A stretch of 64,000 nucleotides of DNA from Paraburkholderia xenovorans LB400 (GTDB lineage: Bacteria; Pseudomonadota; Gammaproteobacteria; Burkholderiales; Burkholderiaceae), in the NCBI RefSeq assembly GCF_000013645.1, contig NC_007953.1, positions 1,407,780 through 1,471,779 on the forward strand, written 5' to 3'. The notes under the pieces are model-generated. The model was not told the DNA's origin and made no database searches. It was given only the letters and a program-made list of their open reading frames with translations. Positions 29,342 through 37,628 of the stretch are shown in pieces (positions within the stretch are counted from its first letter, which is position 1; each line of letters starts with the position of its first letter). The position numbers and the translations under genes are program-made.

Positions 29342-29463
29342 CGGAACGCCCATGATACCTGGCGGCATCCGGCGCACGGCGAGGTTTCGCCGCCGTTCGC
29401 GGATGGCGCGAGGCCTCGCGCGGCCCGTTCCGCGTGCTGCCTTGTGATTGTCTTATTGCCACC

Positions 29464-30348
29464 TTATTGCGCGAAGCCCCATTTACACCGGGCCTGCGGC
29501 TGGCCGGGCACCGGTGAGCGAAACGAGAACAGACCGCCGGCATCCGGCTGCTGCTGACGCGCTACCGGCGACAAGCCCTTCCATGCGGTCGACGCATAAA
29601 CAGTCTGCAGATCGTCGCCGCCGAAGGCGAGCTTCGTCACGTTGGCGCAGGGAAACGGTACCTGTTCGACCCGCTTGCCGTCGGGCGAGAAGCGCTCGAT
29701 ACGCCACCCGCCGAAAAGCGCGACCCACAGGAATCCGTCGGCGTCGACCGCCATGCCATCGGGGTAGCCGTCGCCGGAAATGGCGGCAAAGATGCGTTTG
29801 CGCGACAACGTCCCGTCTTCGCCCAGGTCGAATGCATACACCACGCGCCGCATGGTGTCGCCGTGGTAAAGCGTGCGCGCGTCCGGGCTCGAGGCGGGTC
29901 CGTTGGTGATCACGTAGCCGTCGTCCTGGGCCACCGCTTCGCCGGCATGGTTGACGCGATACAGCGTGCCGCTGGGCTGCTCTTCGCCGTCGTCCATCGA
30001 GCCGAACCACAAGTGCCCGCTGGCATCCACGAAGCCGTCGTTGAGACGGTTGCCCGGCAGGTGCACTTCAACGTCCTTGAGCTTGCTGAATTGTCCGCTG
30101 CCGGCATCGAAGCGATACAGGCCGCCCGGCAGCCCGCAAACAAAACCGTGGCCCGCAAGCGGTGCGATGAAACCCGGTTGACCGGGCGCCTTCCACGTTT
30201 GCGTTTGTCCGGTAGTGACCGTCAGACGATGAATCTGGCGGCCCTTGATATCGACGAAATAAACCGCGTTCTCCCCGGCCTGCCACAGCGGGCCTTCGCC
30301 CAACTCGGCATGGACCGGCCATACGCAGACAGGGGGATGAATTTTCAT
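29464..30348 (-). CDS. xylC: Xylono-1,4-lactonase (SMP-30/gluconolactonase family)
   Basis: The 294-residue beta-propeller protein carries the SMP-30/LRE pattern: LGEGPLW (metal-ligand Glu) at the N-terminus, PGNRLNDGFVDASGHLWFGSMD and YPDGMAVDADGFLWVALFGGW, with the conserved metal-binding Asn and Asp. It opens the xylonolactone formed by XylB. ATG 30348 overlaps the xylB stop by four bases (ATGA), a sign of translational coupling. The decayed transporter follows downstream, then xylD. Confidence 0.88.
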   Translation of the reverse strand: MKIHPPVCVWPVHAELGEGPLWQAGENAVYFVDIKGRQIHRLTVTTGQTQTWKAPGQPGFIAPLAGHGFVCGLPGGLYRFDAGSGQFSKLKDVEVHLPGNRLNDGFVDASGHLWFGSMDDGEEQPSGTLYRVNHAGEAVAQDDGYVITNGPASSPDARTLYHGDTMRRVVYAFDLGEDGTLSRKRIFAAISGDGYPDGMAVDADGFLWVALFGGWRIERFSPDGKRVEQVPFPCANVTKLAFGGDDLQTVYASTAWKGLSPVARQQQPDAGGLFSFRSPVPGQPQARCKWGFAQ

Positions 30349-31112
30349 TCTCCGTACCACCCGGCGTCGACGAAATAATCCCGCCCTGAGCAACGCGACG
30401 CATCGTCGGACGCAAGAAACAACGCCATGCGCGCGACATGCTCAGGTTCGATACGCAAACGCAGACATTGGCTGGCGACGAGCTTCGCTTCGCTCTCGGG
30501 CGACTGCCAGAGCTGCATCTGACGGGGAGTCCGCACCGCGCCGGGAATAATGCAGTTCACGCGGATGCCGGCGGCGCCGAGATCGCGCGCGAGGCCCCGG
30601 GTCAGCCCTTCGATACCGGCCTTCGCGCTCATGTAGATCGCGAGGTTCGGCAACGCGAGGTGCCAGGAAACCGAGCCAAGATTCAGGATCACGCCGCGCC
30701 CGATCTTGCGCATGCCGGCCGCTGCGGCCTGCGCGCAGAAGAACTGGTGCCGCAGGTTCACGGCCATGCGCTCGTCCCAATAGGCCGGCGTGATGGCGTC
30801 GACTTCATGCCGGTCGTCGTTGCCAGCGTTGTTGACGAGTACCTCGATCGGCCCGGCGATCTCGACGATCCCGGCAAACGCACTGTGGATCGCATCGACG
30901 CTGCGCAGATCGCAGCGGCGGAACAACGGCGGGTGAGGCGCGTCGCTCAGCGATTGCTGCAACGCCAGCGAATCGTCCTCAGCGACGTCGAGGAAGAAAA
31001 CTCGCGCGCCCTGCCGGGCGAAAGCTTCGACCATCGCGGCGCCGATGCCGCTGCCGCCGCCGGTGATGACAACCGTTTTGCCTGAGAGGCTGGGATAGAT
31101 TGCGTACGACAT
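30345..31112 (-). CDS. xylB: D-xylose 1-dehydrogenase (SDR family)
   Basis: The 255-residue short-chain dehydrogenase starts MSYAIYPSLSGKTVVITGGG, has the cofactor motif TGGGSGIG (17-24), NNAGNDDRH, the active-site YMSAK and the ending DYFVDAGWYGE, all as in Caulobacter XylB. It oxidises D-xylose to xylonolactone with NAD+. I chose ATG 31112; the frame is open to 31151 without similarity. It is the first gene of the xylose cluster. Related L-arabinose or D-galactose dehydrogenases exist in the SDR family, so substrate choice is inferred from the matching gene set. Confidence 0.88.
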   Translation of the reverse strand: MSYAIYPSLSGKTVVITGGGSGIGAAMVEAFARQGARVFFLDVAEDDSLALQQSLSDAPHPPLFRRCDLRSVDAIHSAFAGIVEIAGPIEVLVNNAGNDDRHEVDAITPAYWDERMAVNLRHQFFCAQAAAAGMRKIGRGVILNLGSVSWHLALPNLAIYMSAKAGIEGLTRGLARDLGAAGIRVNCIIPGAVRTPRQMQLWQSPESEAKLVASQCLRLRIEPEHVARMALFLASDDASRCSGRDYFVDAGWYGE

Positions 31113-31189
31113 CGGATAGTCCACCTGTTCCGGGTATGACAACAAATACATGGCGTCCAGCCGCCGCCCGGCTTGACGCGTGCCGACTC

Positions 31190-31386
31190 GCGGGTTGAGA
31201 CCGGACCTCGACCCCGCTCGCGAGGCGCCGGTCGCGTTGGAGCGTTCGCGCCGCGTTGCCGGTGAGCGTCACCGTATCGCGCAGGTGAATGTCGCGGCTC
31301 GGGCTTCCGACCATCAGATCGAAGTCTCCTGGCTCGACGATACGCTCTCCTCGCCCATCGGTGAAGTTGAGCATCTTGTCAGGCAT
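31190..31386 (-). pseudogene. GH3 beta-glycosidase C-terminal relic (Fn3-like domain)
   Basis: The minus strand reads LNFTDGRGERIVEPGDFDLMV, then GSPSRDIHLRDTVTLTG, the pattern of the fibronectin-III-like C-terminal domain of family 3 beta-glucosidases/xylosidases. No stop closes the domain and the catalytic domains are missing, so only a fragment survives, immediately upstream of xylB. It may once have released xylose or glucose for the pathway. Confidence 0.6.
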
Positions 31387-31546
31387 GTCGCCGTCGCGCG
31401 TGAATCACCTGTTCGTCGCGGCGATTCCCTATGCCAACCGGGAGCGCCGGGCGTGGACTCGAATCGGCTCGACCGTTAGTTGCGTTATGGCTTTTGCCAA
31501 GTGCGGCGTTGGTCCAACAATACCAGCCCGGACAGTATTCGCCCTT

Positions 31547-31617
31547 AACAGGTTTTAGCTTGTATTTGTAAAATACAGGATATAGACTGTACAAGACATT
31601 TACAGGCGTTAGCCTGT
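31547..31617 (+). promoter_or_regulatory. HipBA promoter with duplicated operator
   Basis: Two near-identical palindromic sites precede hipB: ACAGGTTTTAGCTTGT (31548-31563) and ACAGGCGTTAGCCTGT (31602-31617), 54 bases apart, five helical turns. A further inverted repeat TGTATTT-GTA-AAATACA (31561-31577) lies between, together with AT-rich promoter-like sequence (TTGTAT, TATAGA). This fits HipB dimers bound at two operators around the promoter and repressing the operon. Confidence 0.65.
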
Positions 31618-31650
31618 GACGGTGTCGAACCATAAGCCGGAGATTTTGCC

Positions 31651-32172
31651 GTGGACTACCCTATCAAGACGCTGAGCCAGTTAAGGCCAATTCTGCAGGG
31701 CTTCAGAAAGACCGCCGGCCTCACTCAGGCTGCGATGGCCAGTCATCTCGGCGTAACGCAGCAGACTTACGCGCAACTCGAGGCCAATCCGGCCACCGTC
31801 AGCGTGGAGCGGCTATTCAAGGTCTTGCGGGTACTACAGGTCGATCTCCAGCTCACTCAAACCGCGGGTGGATCGGCAAGCGGCGCCGCCGGGGAAGATG
31901 CAGAGCCCTTCGCAACCGCCACGCGAACAGCAGAGCGAACCACCACTGCCCGCTCCGCAAGGAAAGCATCGGCTGCACCGGACAACGTAAAGCGCAAAGC
32001 CCCATCATCACGCAGGCAGGAAGCCTCTCCTGAAACGCCCACGCGAACCACAGGCCCGGCAAAACAAACCGCCAGGGCAACTACGCGTGAAACCCGCGGC
32101 CGTACCGCACCCGACGCCCCACGCGCGGCCGCCAGATCCGCAAACGTCGGCAAGAAACGGGAGACCTGGTAA
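31651..32172 (+). CDS. hipB: HipB antitoxin, Xre family, with long basic tail
   Basis: The N-terminal part (about 8-70) is a Xre/Cro helix-turn-helix: LRPILQGFRKTAGLTQAAMA, then HLGVTQQTYAQLEANPATVS, as in HipB antitoxins, which repress their operon and neutralise HipA. The remaining about 100 residues are an Ala/Thr/Arg-rich, low-complexity, probably disordered basic tail, far longer than the 88-residue E. coli HipB. GTG 31651 has GGAG at a suitable distance. Its stop is 2 bases before the hipA start, so the pair is cotranslated. Confidence 0.85.
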   Translation: MDYPIKTLSQLRPILQGFRKTAGLTQAAMASHLGVTQQTYAQLEANPATVSVERLFKVLRVLQVDLQLTQTAGGSASGAAGEDAEPFATATRTAERTTTARSARKASAAPDNVKRKAPSSRRQEASPETPTRTTGPAKQTARATTRETRGRTAPDAPRAAARSANVGKKRETW

Positions 32173-32174
32173 GC

Positions 32175-33509
32175 ATGGTGCGAAACACACAGCCCAACCG
32201 CCTGAACCTGTGGATGAACGGCTTGCAGGTCGGTTATTGGGAAACGACCCGCAACGGTGAACGTCTGGCGTATCGGGACGACTGGATCGACGATCCGCAG
32301 GGGCGCCCGCTGTCATTGTCGCTTCCTTTTACGCCAGGCAACCAGCCCTATCGCGGCGAGGTCGTCGCGAACTATTTCGACAATCTGCTCCCCGACAGCG
32401 AACCGATCCGTCGCCGGATCGCCACGCGCTACCGAACCGGTAGTACCGCGCCTTTCGCGTTACTCGCCGCGCTCGGCCGCGACTGCGTCGGCGCCCTTCA
32501 GTTGCTGCCACCGGACGAGGCGCCCACCGACCTCACGACCATCAGCGGGCGCAAGCTCGACGACGGCGAAATTGCCCGCCTGCTGCGAGGCACGACGTCG
32601 ACATCACCGCTCGGACAACACGATCCACTGGAGGATCTGCGCCTGTCGATCGCGGGCGCGCAGGAAAAAACCGCCCTGCTCCGGCATCACGACCGCTGGC
32701 TGCTGCCTGAAGGCAGTACGCCGACCACGCATATCTTCAAGTTGCCGCTGGGGCTGGTCGGCAATATGCGGGCGGACATGCGTACCTCCGTGGAAAACGA
32801 GTGGCTCTGCTCGCAAATCGTCGCGGCCTACGGGCTGCCCGTCGCCCGTTGCGAGATCGCCGGCTTCGAAGACCAGAAGGTGTTGATCGTCGAGCGATTC
32901 GACCGCCGGCTATCCAGCGACGCCACATGGATCGTGCGGCTCCCCCAGGAGGACATGTGCCAGGCGACGGCCACCTCGGCGCTTCACAAGTACGAGTCCG
33001 ATGGCGGCCCGGGGATCGAGGCGATCATGGAGGTGCTCTCCGGTTCCGCGCGCGCGGCGCTCGACCGGCGCAACTTCTTCATGACGCAGTTGATCTTCTG
33101 GCTGCTCGCCGCAACCGACGGCCACGCAAAGAACTTCAGCATCGCGCATTTGCCGGGCAACCGCTACGAATCCACGCCGCTCTACGATGTGCTTTCCGCG
33201 CATCCGATCATCGGTGCCGGCGCCGGTCGCTTGCCTGCGCAGAAGGTCAAGCTGGCGATGGCGGTGCGTGGCAGGAACGTCCACTACCTGCTCAATCAGA
33301 TCCAGCGTCGGCACTGGATTACCGAAGGGCAGCGCGTCGGGTTTTCCGCGGAAAATGTGGAGGCGATGATCAGCGAGATCACTGCACGGACCGAGGCCGT
33401 GATCGACGAGGTGTCGTTGCGATTGCCCGCGGACTTCCCGATTGACGTGGCCGAGGCGATCTTCGACGGGATGCGTCGCCTGAACAGGAAGCTGGCGCCG
33501 GCGCGGTAA
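32175..33509 (+). CDS. hipA: HipA family serine/threonine kinase toxin
   Basis: The 444-residue protein has the complete HipA layout: N-terminal subdomain (couple_hipA, about 10-115, with ANYFDNLLPDSEPIR), the glycine-rich loop with the inhibitory phosphorylation serine in LSIAGAQEKTALL, the lysine strand HIFKLPLG, the catalytic ATDGHAKNFSI and the metal-binding TPLYDVLSAHP. HipA kinases phosphorylate an aminoacyl-tRNA synthetase (GltX in E. coli) and induce dormancy. No key residue is missing, so it appears active. The position next to the replication gene suggests a maintenance role for this replicon. Confidence 0.92.
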   Translation: MVRNTQPNRLNLWMNGLQVGYWETTRNGERLAYRDDWIDDPQGRPLSLSLPFTPGNQPYRGEVVANYFDNLLPDSEPIRRRIATRYRTGSTAPFALLAALGRDCVGALQLLPPDEAPTDLTTISGRKLDDGEIARLLRGTTSTSPLGQHDPLEDLRLSIAGAQEKTALLRHHDRWLLPEGSTPTTHIFKLPLGLVGNMRADMRTSVENEWLCSQIVAAYGLPVARCEIAGFEDQKVLIVERFDRRLSSDATWIVRLPQEDMCQATATSALHKYESDGGPGIEAIMEVLSGSARAALDRRNFFMTQLIFWLLAATDGHAKNFSIAHLPGNRYESTPLYDVLSAHPIIGAGAGRLPAQKVKLAMAVRGRNVHYLLNQIQRRHWITEGQRVGFSAENVEAMISEITARTEAVIDEVSLRLPADFPIDVAEAIFDGMRRLNRKLAPAR

Positions 33510-33957
33510 GTGCCATTCGCACTTCCCGTTCGAAGCGGGTACCGCGTCAATGCCAGCGACGCAGCTCGCGTGGCCCCTTCCGGGTCCAGCGCCTCAACGC
33601 CCGTTGTGATTGTGCCGGGATGGATCGTCGGATCGTTTCAGGCCGATCCGGGTCGTGACGCGTGGTGAGGTTGGTTGTGCGAGTGCTGGCGGCGGCATCC
33701 GTGCCGCCGCAGGGGTGCGGGCTCTGCGCAAGGCTGAATGGAGGAGGCAGGAAAGGCTGCTCCAGATCCTTCCGCTATTCGTTTTTTCAGAATCGCCGCG
33801 ATGAAAAAGCCACCGATCCGCCCGTGAAGGCAGAAGGATCGCGGTCACTTCGTTCGACTGCTCGCCTTGTTGCAAGTATTCGGAGCAGCGCCCGAACTGT
33901 TTGGACCTTCATTCAGTCCGCCGCGCGATGCTTCCTGCCTGCGAACCCGAAGGCCCG
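33510..33957. other. Intergenic between convergent hipA and rep, with one iteron
   Basis: No gene is supported. The stretch contains one perfect copy of the origin iteron at 33664-33680, on the far side of rep from the origin cluster, and a G/C-rich inverted GGCGGCA...TGCCGCC motif just after it. Confidence 0.5.
33664..33680 (+). repeat. Isolated origin iteron downstream of rep
   Basis: GGTGAGGTTGGTTGTGC here is identical to the iteron at 35984-36000 in the origin. It lies about 280 bases beyond the rep stop. Confidence 0.8.
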
Positions 33958-35361
33958 CTAAGCCGCCACGCGCGACGAACTCATCCGGCCGAAAACAAAC
34001 TGGCCCAAATACCAGACCAGTTCCGTGTTCGCGAGGATGGCATCCTCCGTTACCGTCGACGGCTCGAGCTTCATCCTTCGCAGCATCAGCTTGCCTTCCC
34101 GCGACGCCATCCATGCATGCATCAGTTCCTTGCGCGTCTTCGCGTCGGCCGCGTTGAAGTGGTCGCGTCCCTTACGTGAATCTTCGTTCATGCGGGCGCG
34201 GACTTCTTCTTCGCGCGACGCAACGCTGAGCGCGACCGAGTTTCTTGCCGCCGATTTCGCCGCCTCTTCCTCGACTTCGTCGGCAAGAAGCTTTGCCTGC
34301 ACATCAACCATTGTCCGTTCCGCTTCGGACATCTTCCAGTTATCGCGTAGCGCTCTCATCAGGTAGCCTGCGGGACTCTTCTTGACCTGCCCGCGTTTGA
34401 TCCTGAATCGCGTGTATTCGACCGCTTGCTGGATACGCTCATCGGTCCATACATCGCGGTTCTCCGAAATCTCGCTGAACTGCTTGGTCGACAGCGCGAA
34501 TTCGTCCGTGAGAATCTTGTAAAGATGGCTGGCGTCCGCGAGACTGGCGAGCACGGCGTCGGCCGTATCCTTGCGCTTGAGCAGAAACCTGATGCGATCG
34601 ATTTTCTTCGACGAAGTGGATGCGGTCCTCGTTTCGTACGACAGCTCGATGTCCGATACCTCGTTGATTTCACGAACCGCCGGTTCGAGCCAGTCGCGCT
34701 TGAAATACTTGAAGATCGCGGCGTTCGCACCCATTCTTCCGGGCCAGTTGCGCATCTCGTCGAGCTGGATCCAATCTGTCCGGCCTGCGGGAACGTGGGG
34801 AAGAACCTTGTCATAAATCGCGCGCGCGAGGCTGCGCGTGAAGGCCGTTGAAATACGCAAACTCAGCCAGTGAGATTTTTGCGGATCCCGAATGTGCGGA
34901 ACAAGACGTGGATGAACGTCAAAACGCATCCGCCCTCGATGAAAACCCACCATCCCTATCAGCTGGACCTGGACCCATAGATCGTTTTCGGTTGGTTCCC
35001 GGTCGATCGGCGTATTGGTAACGCGGACTTTCGCGTTTTGCGCTTCGTCGGCGATGGTGCGCAAGTGCTTGAGATTGCGGCTGTCATAACGCATCAACCA
35101 CTTGAAGTAATTCAGCTCCACGTCGTACTGGTCCCGCTGCTCGGACTCTTGTGCAACGATGAAATACGCGGCGTCGAGAAAGCGCCGCGCTGGTAGCCCC
35201 ATGTTGACGATTTCGGTAAAGAAGTCATTGCGTTGATAGCCGATTTCACGATTGGCTTCATTGATTCGCAATCCGAGATCGAACATGTCTTCGAAAAGCG
35301 CGAGTGCCATCTGGCGAGACGTTGTCTTCGACTTACCCTCTTCCGGATTGTCCGACGCCAT
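33958..35361 (-). CDS. Replication initiator protein (Rep_3 superfamily)
   Basis: The 467-residue protein has the double winged-helix layout of iteron-binding initiators: an N-terminal region (MALALFEDMFDLGLRINE), first winged helix through RRFLDAAYFIVAQE and LWVQVQLIGMVGFHRGRMRF, and a second around SLRISTAFTRSLARAIYDKV and GANAAIFKYFKRDWLEPAV. A long charged helical C-terminus follows. Such Rep proteins melt the origin and recruit helicase for plasmids and second chromosomes of Burkholderiaceae. Divergent parAB and many iterons upstream (35421-36209) confirm the role. The first iteron lies about 60 bases upstream of the start, so autorepression is likely. Confidence 0.85.
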   Translation of the reverse strand: MASDNPEEGKSKTTSRQMALALFEDMFDLGLRINEANREIGYQRNDFFTEIVNMGLPARRFLDAAYFIVAQESEQRDQYDVELNYFKWLMRYDSRNLKHLRTIADEAQNAKVRVTNTPIDREPTENDLWVQVQLIGMVGFHRGRMRFDVHPRLVPHIRDPQKSHWLSLRISTAFTRSLARAIYDKVLPHVPAGRTDWIQLDEMRNWPGRMGANAAIFKYFKRDWLEPAVREINEVSDIELSYETRTASTSSKKIDRIRFLLKRKDTADAVLASLADASHLYKILTDEFALSTKQFSEISENRDVWTDERIQQAVEYTRFRIKRGQVKKSPAGYLMRALRDNWKMSEAERTMVDVQAKLLADEVEEEAAKSAARNSVALSVASREEEVRARMNEDSRKGRDHFNAADAKTRKELMHAWMASREGKLMLRRMKLEPSTVTEDAILANTELVWYLGQFVFGRMSSSRVAA

Positions 35362-35420
35362 GTTTGTTCATCCACTCTTTTTTCGCTTTCGGGACTCTAG
35401 CATGCGGTGGTGAGCTGTCA

Positions 35421-35733
35421 ACACACAGAACCTCACCATTGAAGGGTTGTGCGGCGACGGGGTCGACCCTAACTCCAGGTTTGCGCACATAGAACCTCAC
35501 CCATGACACAACCAACCTCACCCCGGCCGCGCGTCTTTGGGCCTCGGATCCTTGTGCCATCGACCCGACAGCGGACCGTCGGACGTTGCGCACAACTCAC
35601 CTCACCCATGAAGTGTCAGAGGCACATCAGCACATCTAACCTCACCTTGATGTGCACGTGATCTCACCTTGGAGCACAACAAACAGCACCTACGTGCACA
35701 TTCAACCTCACCTCCGACACAACGCACCTCACC
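35421..35733 (-). repeat. Left iteron array, seven copies plus one degenerate
   Basis: Copies with core ACCTCACC end at 35437, 35501, 35522, 35606, 35646, 35712 and 35733; a weaker one (ATCTCACC) ends at 35668. Intervals are 64, 21, 84, 40, 22, 44 and 21 bases, close to multiples of 21, so all sites face the same side of the helix. Copies share the upstream element (G)CACA. Confidence 0.85.
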
Positions 35734-35734
35734 T

Positions 35735-35830
35735 TTTTAGGGTCAAGTTGTTGAATTAGATGAAGATTGGGGTTTTCTGTTGGTTTGTTGGCTTGTTCTT
35801 TCTTTAGAAAAACAAACAAACCGTTAGCAC
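35735..35830. other. AT-rich segment, candidate DNA unwinding element
   Basis: This segment directly after the left iteron array is rich in A/T in an otherwise GC-rich window, with strand-asymmetric runs (TTGTTGGTTTGTTGGCTTGT, then AGAAAAACAAACAAACC). It is the natural place for strand opening by Rep. Confidence 0.55.
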
Positions 35831-35983
35831 AACGTAAACTGCGAGGCGCGGCCCGATGGTGAGATTCATTGTGCAGAAAGGAATTCACACCCGCTTCAAG
35901 AGTGAAGCCAGTTGTATGGGTACGGGCCACGCGACTGCGATAGTCACGAAATGGAAAGACTCAGGTATTCCATTCTGGGTCGA

Positions 35984-36209
35984 GGTGAGGTTGGTTGTGC
36001 GTTTGGGTCGGGAATGAGCGTCATCTGTGGCCACCATGGCCGTGTCAGGGGTCTGCCGAAGCGGAAGGTGAGGTTGATTGTGCTTACCTTCCGTATTTGA
36101 AAACAGTAGAAGTAGGGAAGTGCACAAATGACCTCACCTTCTGCTGTTTATTTAAGCAATAACTCTCTTTCGGGATGCTGTTTTACACTGAAGGTGAGGT
36201 CATTTGTGC
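35984..36209 (+). repeat. Right iteron group, four copies
   Basis: Copies at 35984-36000, 36067-36083 and 36193-36209 read GGTGAGGT...TTGTGC on the plus strand; one at 36122-36138 is inverted. The three plus copies are spaced 83 and 126 bases, again near multiples of 21. This group is oriented opposite to the left array and lies towards parA. Confidence 0.8.
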
Positions 36210-36212
36210 ACT
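36119..36212. repeat. Perfect 23-bp inverted repeat with 48-nt loop, upstream of parA
   Basis: Arms 36119-36141 and 36190-36212 are exact reverse complements and each contains a full iteron (core GCACAAATGACCTCACC). The loop is AT-rich (TTTATTTAAGCAATAACTC). It may be an operator for the parAB promoter, or a Rep pairing site. Confidence 0.85.
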
Positions 36213-36416
36213 ATCATGGAGCTGAGCACAATGAGGGAGCGAGCCGATTGAAGAGGGAGAGGATGAATCGGTTGCGCAGAGGGCGTTTTGTACGCGTTAA
36301 AAGCGCGAAATCTCATAGAATTATAAAATTACAACGAAAAAACAGCGATTTAAAGAGCTAACTTCGAGCATTTCCTGTATTCTGAGCTTTCTGGAATTTT
36401 ATGGAAAAACCTCAGA

Positions 36417-37628
36417 ATGGTCAGAACGAGCCAACTTCCCGCCGTAGACCGAACCGTTCACTTTGAACAGATCAGCCAGTTTGCTGAAAAGGTGACGATT
36501 TTCACGAATGAGCTTCGTGACACGATTCTGGCACCACGCCCTCGAAAGACAGCGCCTGTGTTCAAAACAGGGGAGATTGCGGAGATGTGCAACATCTCCC
36601 ATTCCCAGGTGCAATATCTCGCTACCAAGGGCGATGGCGATCTGCCGGCTGGCACCGCGGCAGGCACTGGCCGCACTCGCACCTTTACGTTGGAGGAAGC
36701 CCGAATCTGGGTCCAGAAAGTTTCCGACATCTATCAGACTCCGCTCGTTACGAGGTTGAAGGAGCCGGACGGGAAAATCATCATTACCGCCCAGCTGAAG
36801 GGCGGCTCTGCCAAAACCACCACCACTATGTGTCTGGCTCAAGGACTTTCGCTACGAGGGCGTAAGGTATTGGTGCTCGACCTTGATCCGCAGGCGTCCC
36901 TTTCGGAACTCTGTGGACTGTATGCGGAGAAAGACGTAACACCGGAAGACACGGTATTGCCCTATATCTACGATCAGGAAATCGAGGGCGGTCTGGAGGC
37001 CCGGGTCCAATCGACGTACTGGGACGGAATTGATGTGATCCCAGCGCACACGGAATTGATCGGCGCAGAATTTCATTTGCCGGCAATGCAAAAAATGAGA
37101 CCGGGCTTCCGTTTCTGGACCGTGCTTCGGCAAGGCCTGGAGCCTTTGCGTAAGAAGTATGACTACATATTGATGGACACCTCACCGTCGCTTTCATATC
37201 TCAATTTGAACGCGCTAATGGCGGCGGATGCGATGGTGATGCCAATGGTGCCGGAGAACCTCGATTTCATCAGTTCGCTGTCATTCTGGAGACTCTTCTC
37301 AGACGTTTCTAAAAGTTTTATTAAGTATGAGAAGGACAAGAAATACGATTTTGTCTCCTTGATACTATCCAGGGTCGACTACGGACGAAATTCGTCTGCC
37401 CCCATTGTGCGTGCCTGGGCTCAGAGCGCTTATGAAAACTGGCTGCATTCGATCGAAGTACCTGCCAGTTCTGTGATGAGCACCGGGGCTTTGGCTTTCT
37501 CAACGGTCTTCGACATTAGCAGTACCCATAGTGCATCCAAGTCGCTGCAGCGCGTACGGCAGCCCTTGATCGACTACTGCCGATGGGTGGACGAAATCTA
37601 TTCGGAAAAATGGAGGAGCGCGCAATGA
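36417..37628 (+). CDS. parA: ParA partition ATPase (type Ia, with N-terminal DNA-binding region)
   Basis: This 403-residue ParA has an N-terminal helix-turn-helix-like region (about 47-72, FKTGEIAEMCNISHSQVQYL), as in autoregulating type Ia ParA proteins. The deviant Walker A is KGGSAKTTTT near 128, with Ala in place of the usual Gly, followed by VLVLDLDPQASLSELCG and the Walker B-like YILMDTSPSLSYL. It drives segregation together with ParB and parS. ATG 36417 has only a weak ribosome-binding site. Its stop overlaps the parB start by four bases (ATGA). Confidence 0.92.
   Translation: MVRTSQLPAVDRTVHFEQISQFAEKVTIFTNELRDTILAPRPRKTAPVFKTGEIAEMCNISHSQVQYLATKGDGDLPAGTAAGTGRTRTFTLEEARIWVQKVSDIYQTPLVTRLKEPDGKIIITAQLKGGSAKTTTTMCLAQGLSLRGRKVLVLDLDPQASLSELCGLYAEKDVTPEDTVLPYIYDQEIEGGLEARVQSTYWDGIDVIPAHTELIGAEFHLPAMQKMRPGFRFWTVLRQGLEPLRKKYDYILMDTSPSLSYLNLNALMAADAMVMPMVPENLDFISSLSFWRLFSDVSKSFIKYEKDKKYDFVSLILSRVDYGRNSSAPIVRAWAQSAYENWLHSIEVPASSVMSTGALAFSTVFDISSTHSASKSLQRVRQPLIDYCRWVDEIYSEKWRSAQ

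Larger units (their letters stand above)
35362..36416. other. Replication origin (oriV) of a secondary replicon
   Basis: The region between divergent rep and parA contains at least eleven iterons of about 17 bp with consensus GGTGAGGTnnnnTGTGC (or its complement), two AT-rich segments (35735-35830 and 36290-36400) and a 23-bp inverted repeat. No gene is supported in it. I saw no consensus DnaA box (TTATNCACA). The layout matches iteron-controlled origins of chromids and megaplasmids. Confidence 0.85.

Noticed and set aside
35421..36209. CRISPR array
   Set aside because: The repeats are only about 17 bp, occur in both orientations, have unequal spacing and no cas genes; they are origin iterons.
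34000..36400. Main chromosomal origin (dnaA/oriC)
   Set aside because: No dnaA, dnaN, gyrB or DnaA-box cluster is present. The initiator is of the Rep_3 type with iterons, so this is a secondary replicon.
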